This document shows, one piece after another, positions 14,028 through 14,064 of a stretch of 14,064 nt of DNA. The stretch is from Bacteroidaceae bacterium. Its GTDB lineage: Bacteria; Bacteroidota; Bacteroidia; Bacteroidales; Bacteroidaceae. Under the pieces are notes generated by a model, which did not search any database, had not been told where the DNA came from, and saw only the letters and a program-made list of their open reading frames with translations. The stretch spans positions 1 to 14,064 of the forward strand of contig JAFYWE010000027.1 in the NCBI GenBank assembly GCA_017558165.1. The letters run 5' to 3'. How positions within the stretch are numbered: the stretch's first letter is position 1; every line of letters begins with the position of its first letter. The position numbers and the translations under genes were made by a program.

Positions 14028-14064
14028 AAACGTTTGCAGTACCATCGGCCCGCTGTAGACAAGG
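14028..14064. repeat. 37-nt repeat core, copy 2, at the window edge
   Basis: Second copy of the core at exactly 120 nt distance from the first, one substitution. The repeat could be longer than 37 nt, because the window stops here. Confidence 0.85.

Larger units (their letters stand above)
13806..14064 (-). ncRNA. Candidate structured RNA region with tandem 120-nt units (partial)
   Basis: Two units with a 120-nt period: each has a 37-nt near-identical core (13908-13944 and 14028-14064), a variable short hairpin (TGGTAG/CTACCA at 13891-13905 in the first), and a second hairpin with an ATTA loop whose inner stem changes at all four pairs yet still pairs (13858-13869 versus 13980-13991). The left unit ends at a T6 terminator-like structure, suggesting minus-strand transcription. 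No protein-coding frame is convincing here. The right unit meets the window edge and may continue. The transcription is inferred. Confidence 0.4.

Noticed and set aside
13908..14064. Tandem 37-nt repeats as a CRISPR array
   Set aside because: Only two copies are visible, the intervening stretch is 83 nt (too long for a spacer), and that stretch contains a conserved hairpin, unlike unique spacers. No cas gene is in the window.
13846..14064. A 5S rRNA gene
   Set aside because: Only a short core resembles 5S rRNA; the flanks differ between copies and do not form the 5S helices.

Overview
The window looks like chromosomal DNA of a member of the order Bacteroidales, most likely Prevotella-like. 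Supporting signs are Bacteroidota promoter boxes (-7 TAnnTTTG) ahead of several genes, the virtual absence of Shine-Dalgarno sequences, a secreted hexosaminidase ending in a short C-terminal domain typical of Prevotella-type exported proteins, and a membrane-anchored LytTR regulator. The genus assignment is inference.

Left part (1-3584): the 3' bulk of a very large secreted GH20 beta-N-acetylhexosaminidase with lectin-like and MucBP-like C-terminal modules; its 5' end lies outside the window. Repeat island (3585-5537): a REP-associated tyrosine transposase (RAYT) with several GTAG-footed REP palindromes, one of them inside its own coding sequence, followed by a TSCPD-domain protein and a cytoplasmic FKBP-type prolyl isomerase. 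The gaps on both sides hold a second family of palindromes and GGTGAAA-type simple repeats.

Central part (5538-8316): a MATE efflux transporter (apparently started by TTG), ribosomal protein L11 methyltransferase PrmA, a SemiSWEET sugar transporter, and an undocumented remnant of a sulfatase C-terminus. A strong bidirectional terminator (8326-8367) separates this from a convergent SGNH/GDSL hydrolase. That hydrolase is divergent from a four-TM LytTR regulator (9313-10116), which is ended by another long bidirectional hairpin terminator (10139-10185).

Right part (10198-13701): a minus-strand operon sppA - DUF3108 secreted protein - radical SAM/SPASM protein, transcribed from a promoter at about 13763. 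Upstream of it, at the right edge (13806-14064), lies non-coding DNA with two copies of a 37-nt repeat 120 nt apart. Each is associated with a hairpin whose stem covaries between copies, and the leftmost unit ends in a terminator-like structure. This is the best candidate for an undescribed structured RNA or rRNA-derived repeat in the window; its core resembles part of Bacteroidota 5S rRNA.

Functionally, the GH20 enzyme, the sulfatase remnant and the sugar transporter fit a host-glycan (mucin) lifestyle, but they are not one operon. The most notable features are the RAYT/REP system with an in-gene REP, the composite palindromes around it, the sulfatase relic and the covarying tandem repeats at the right edge.
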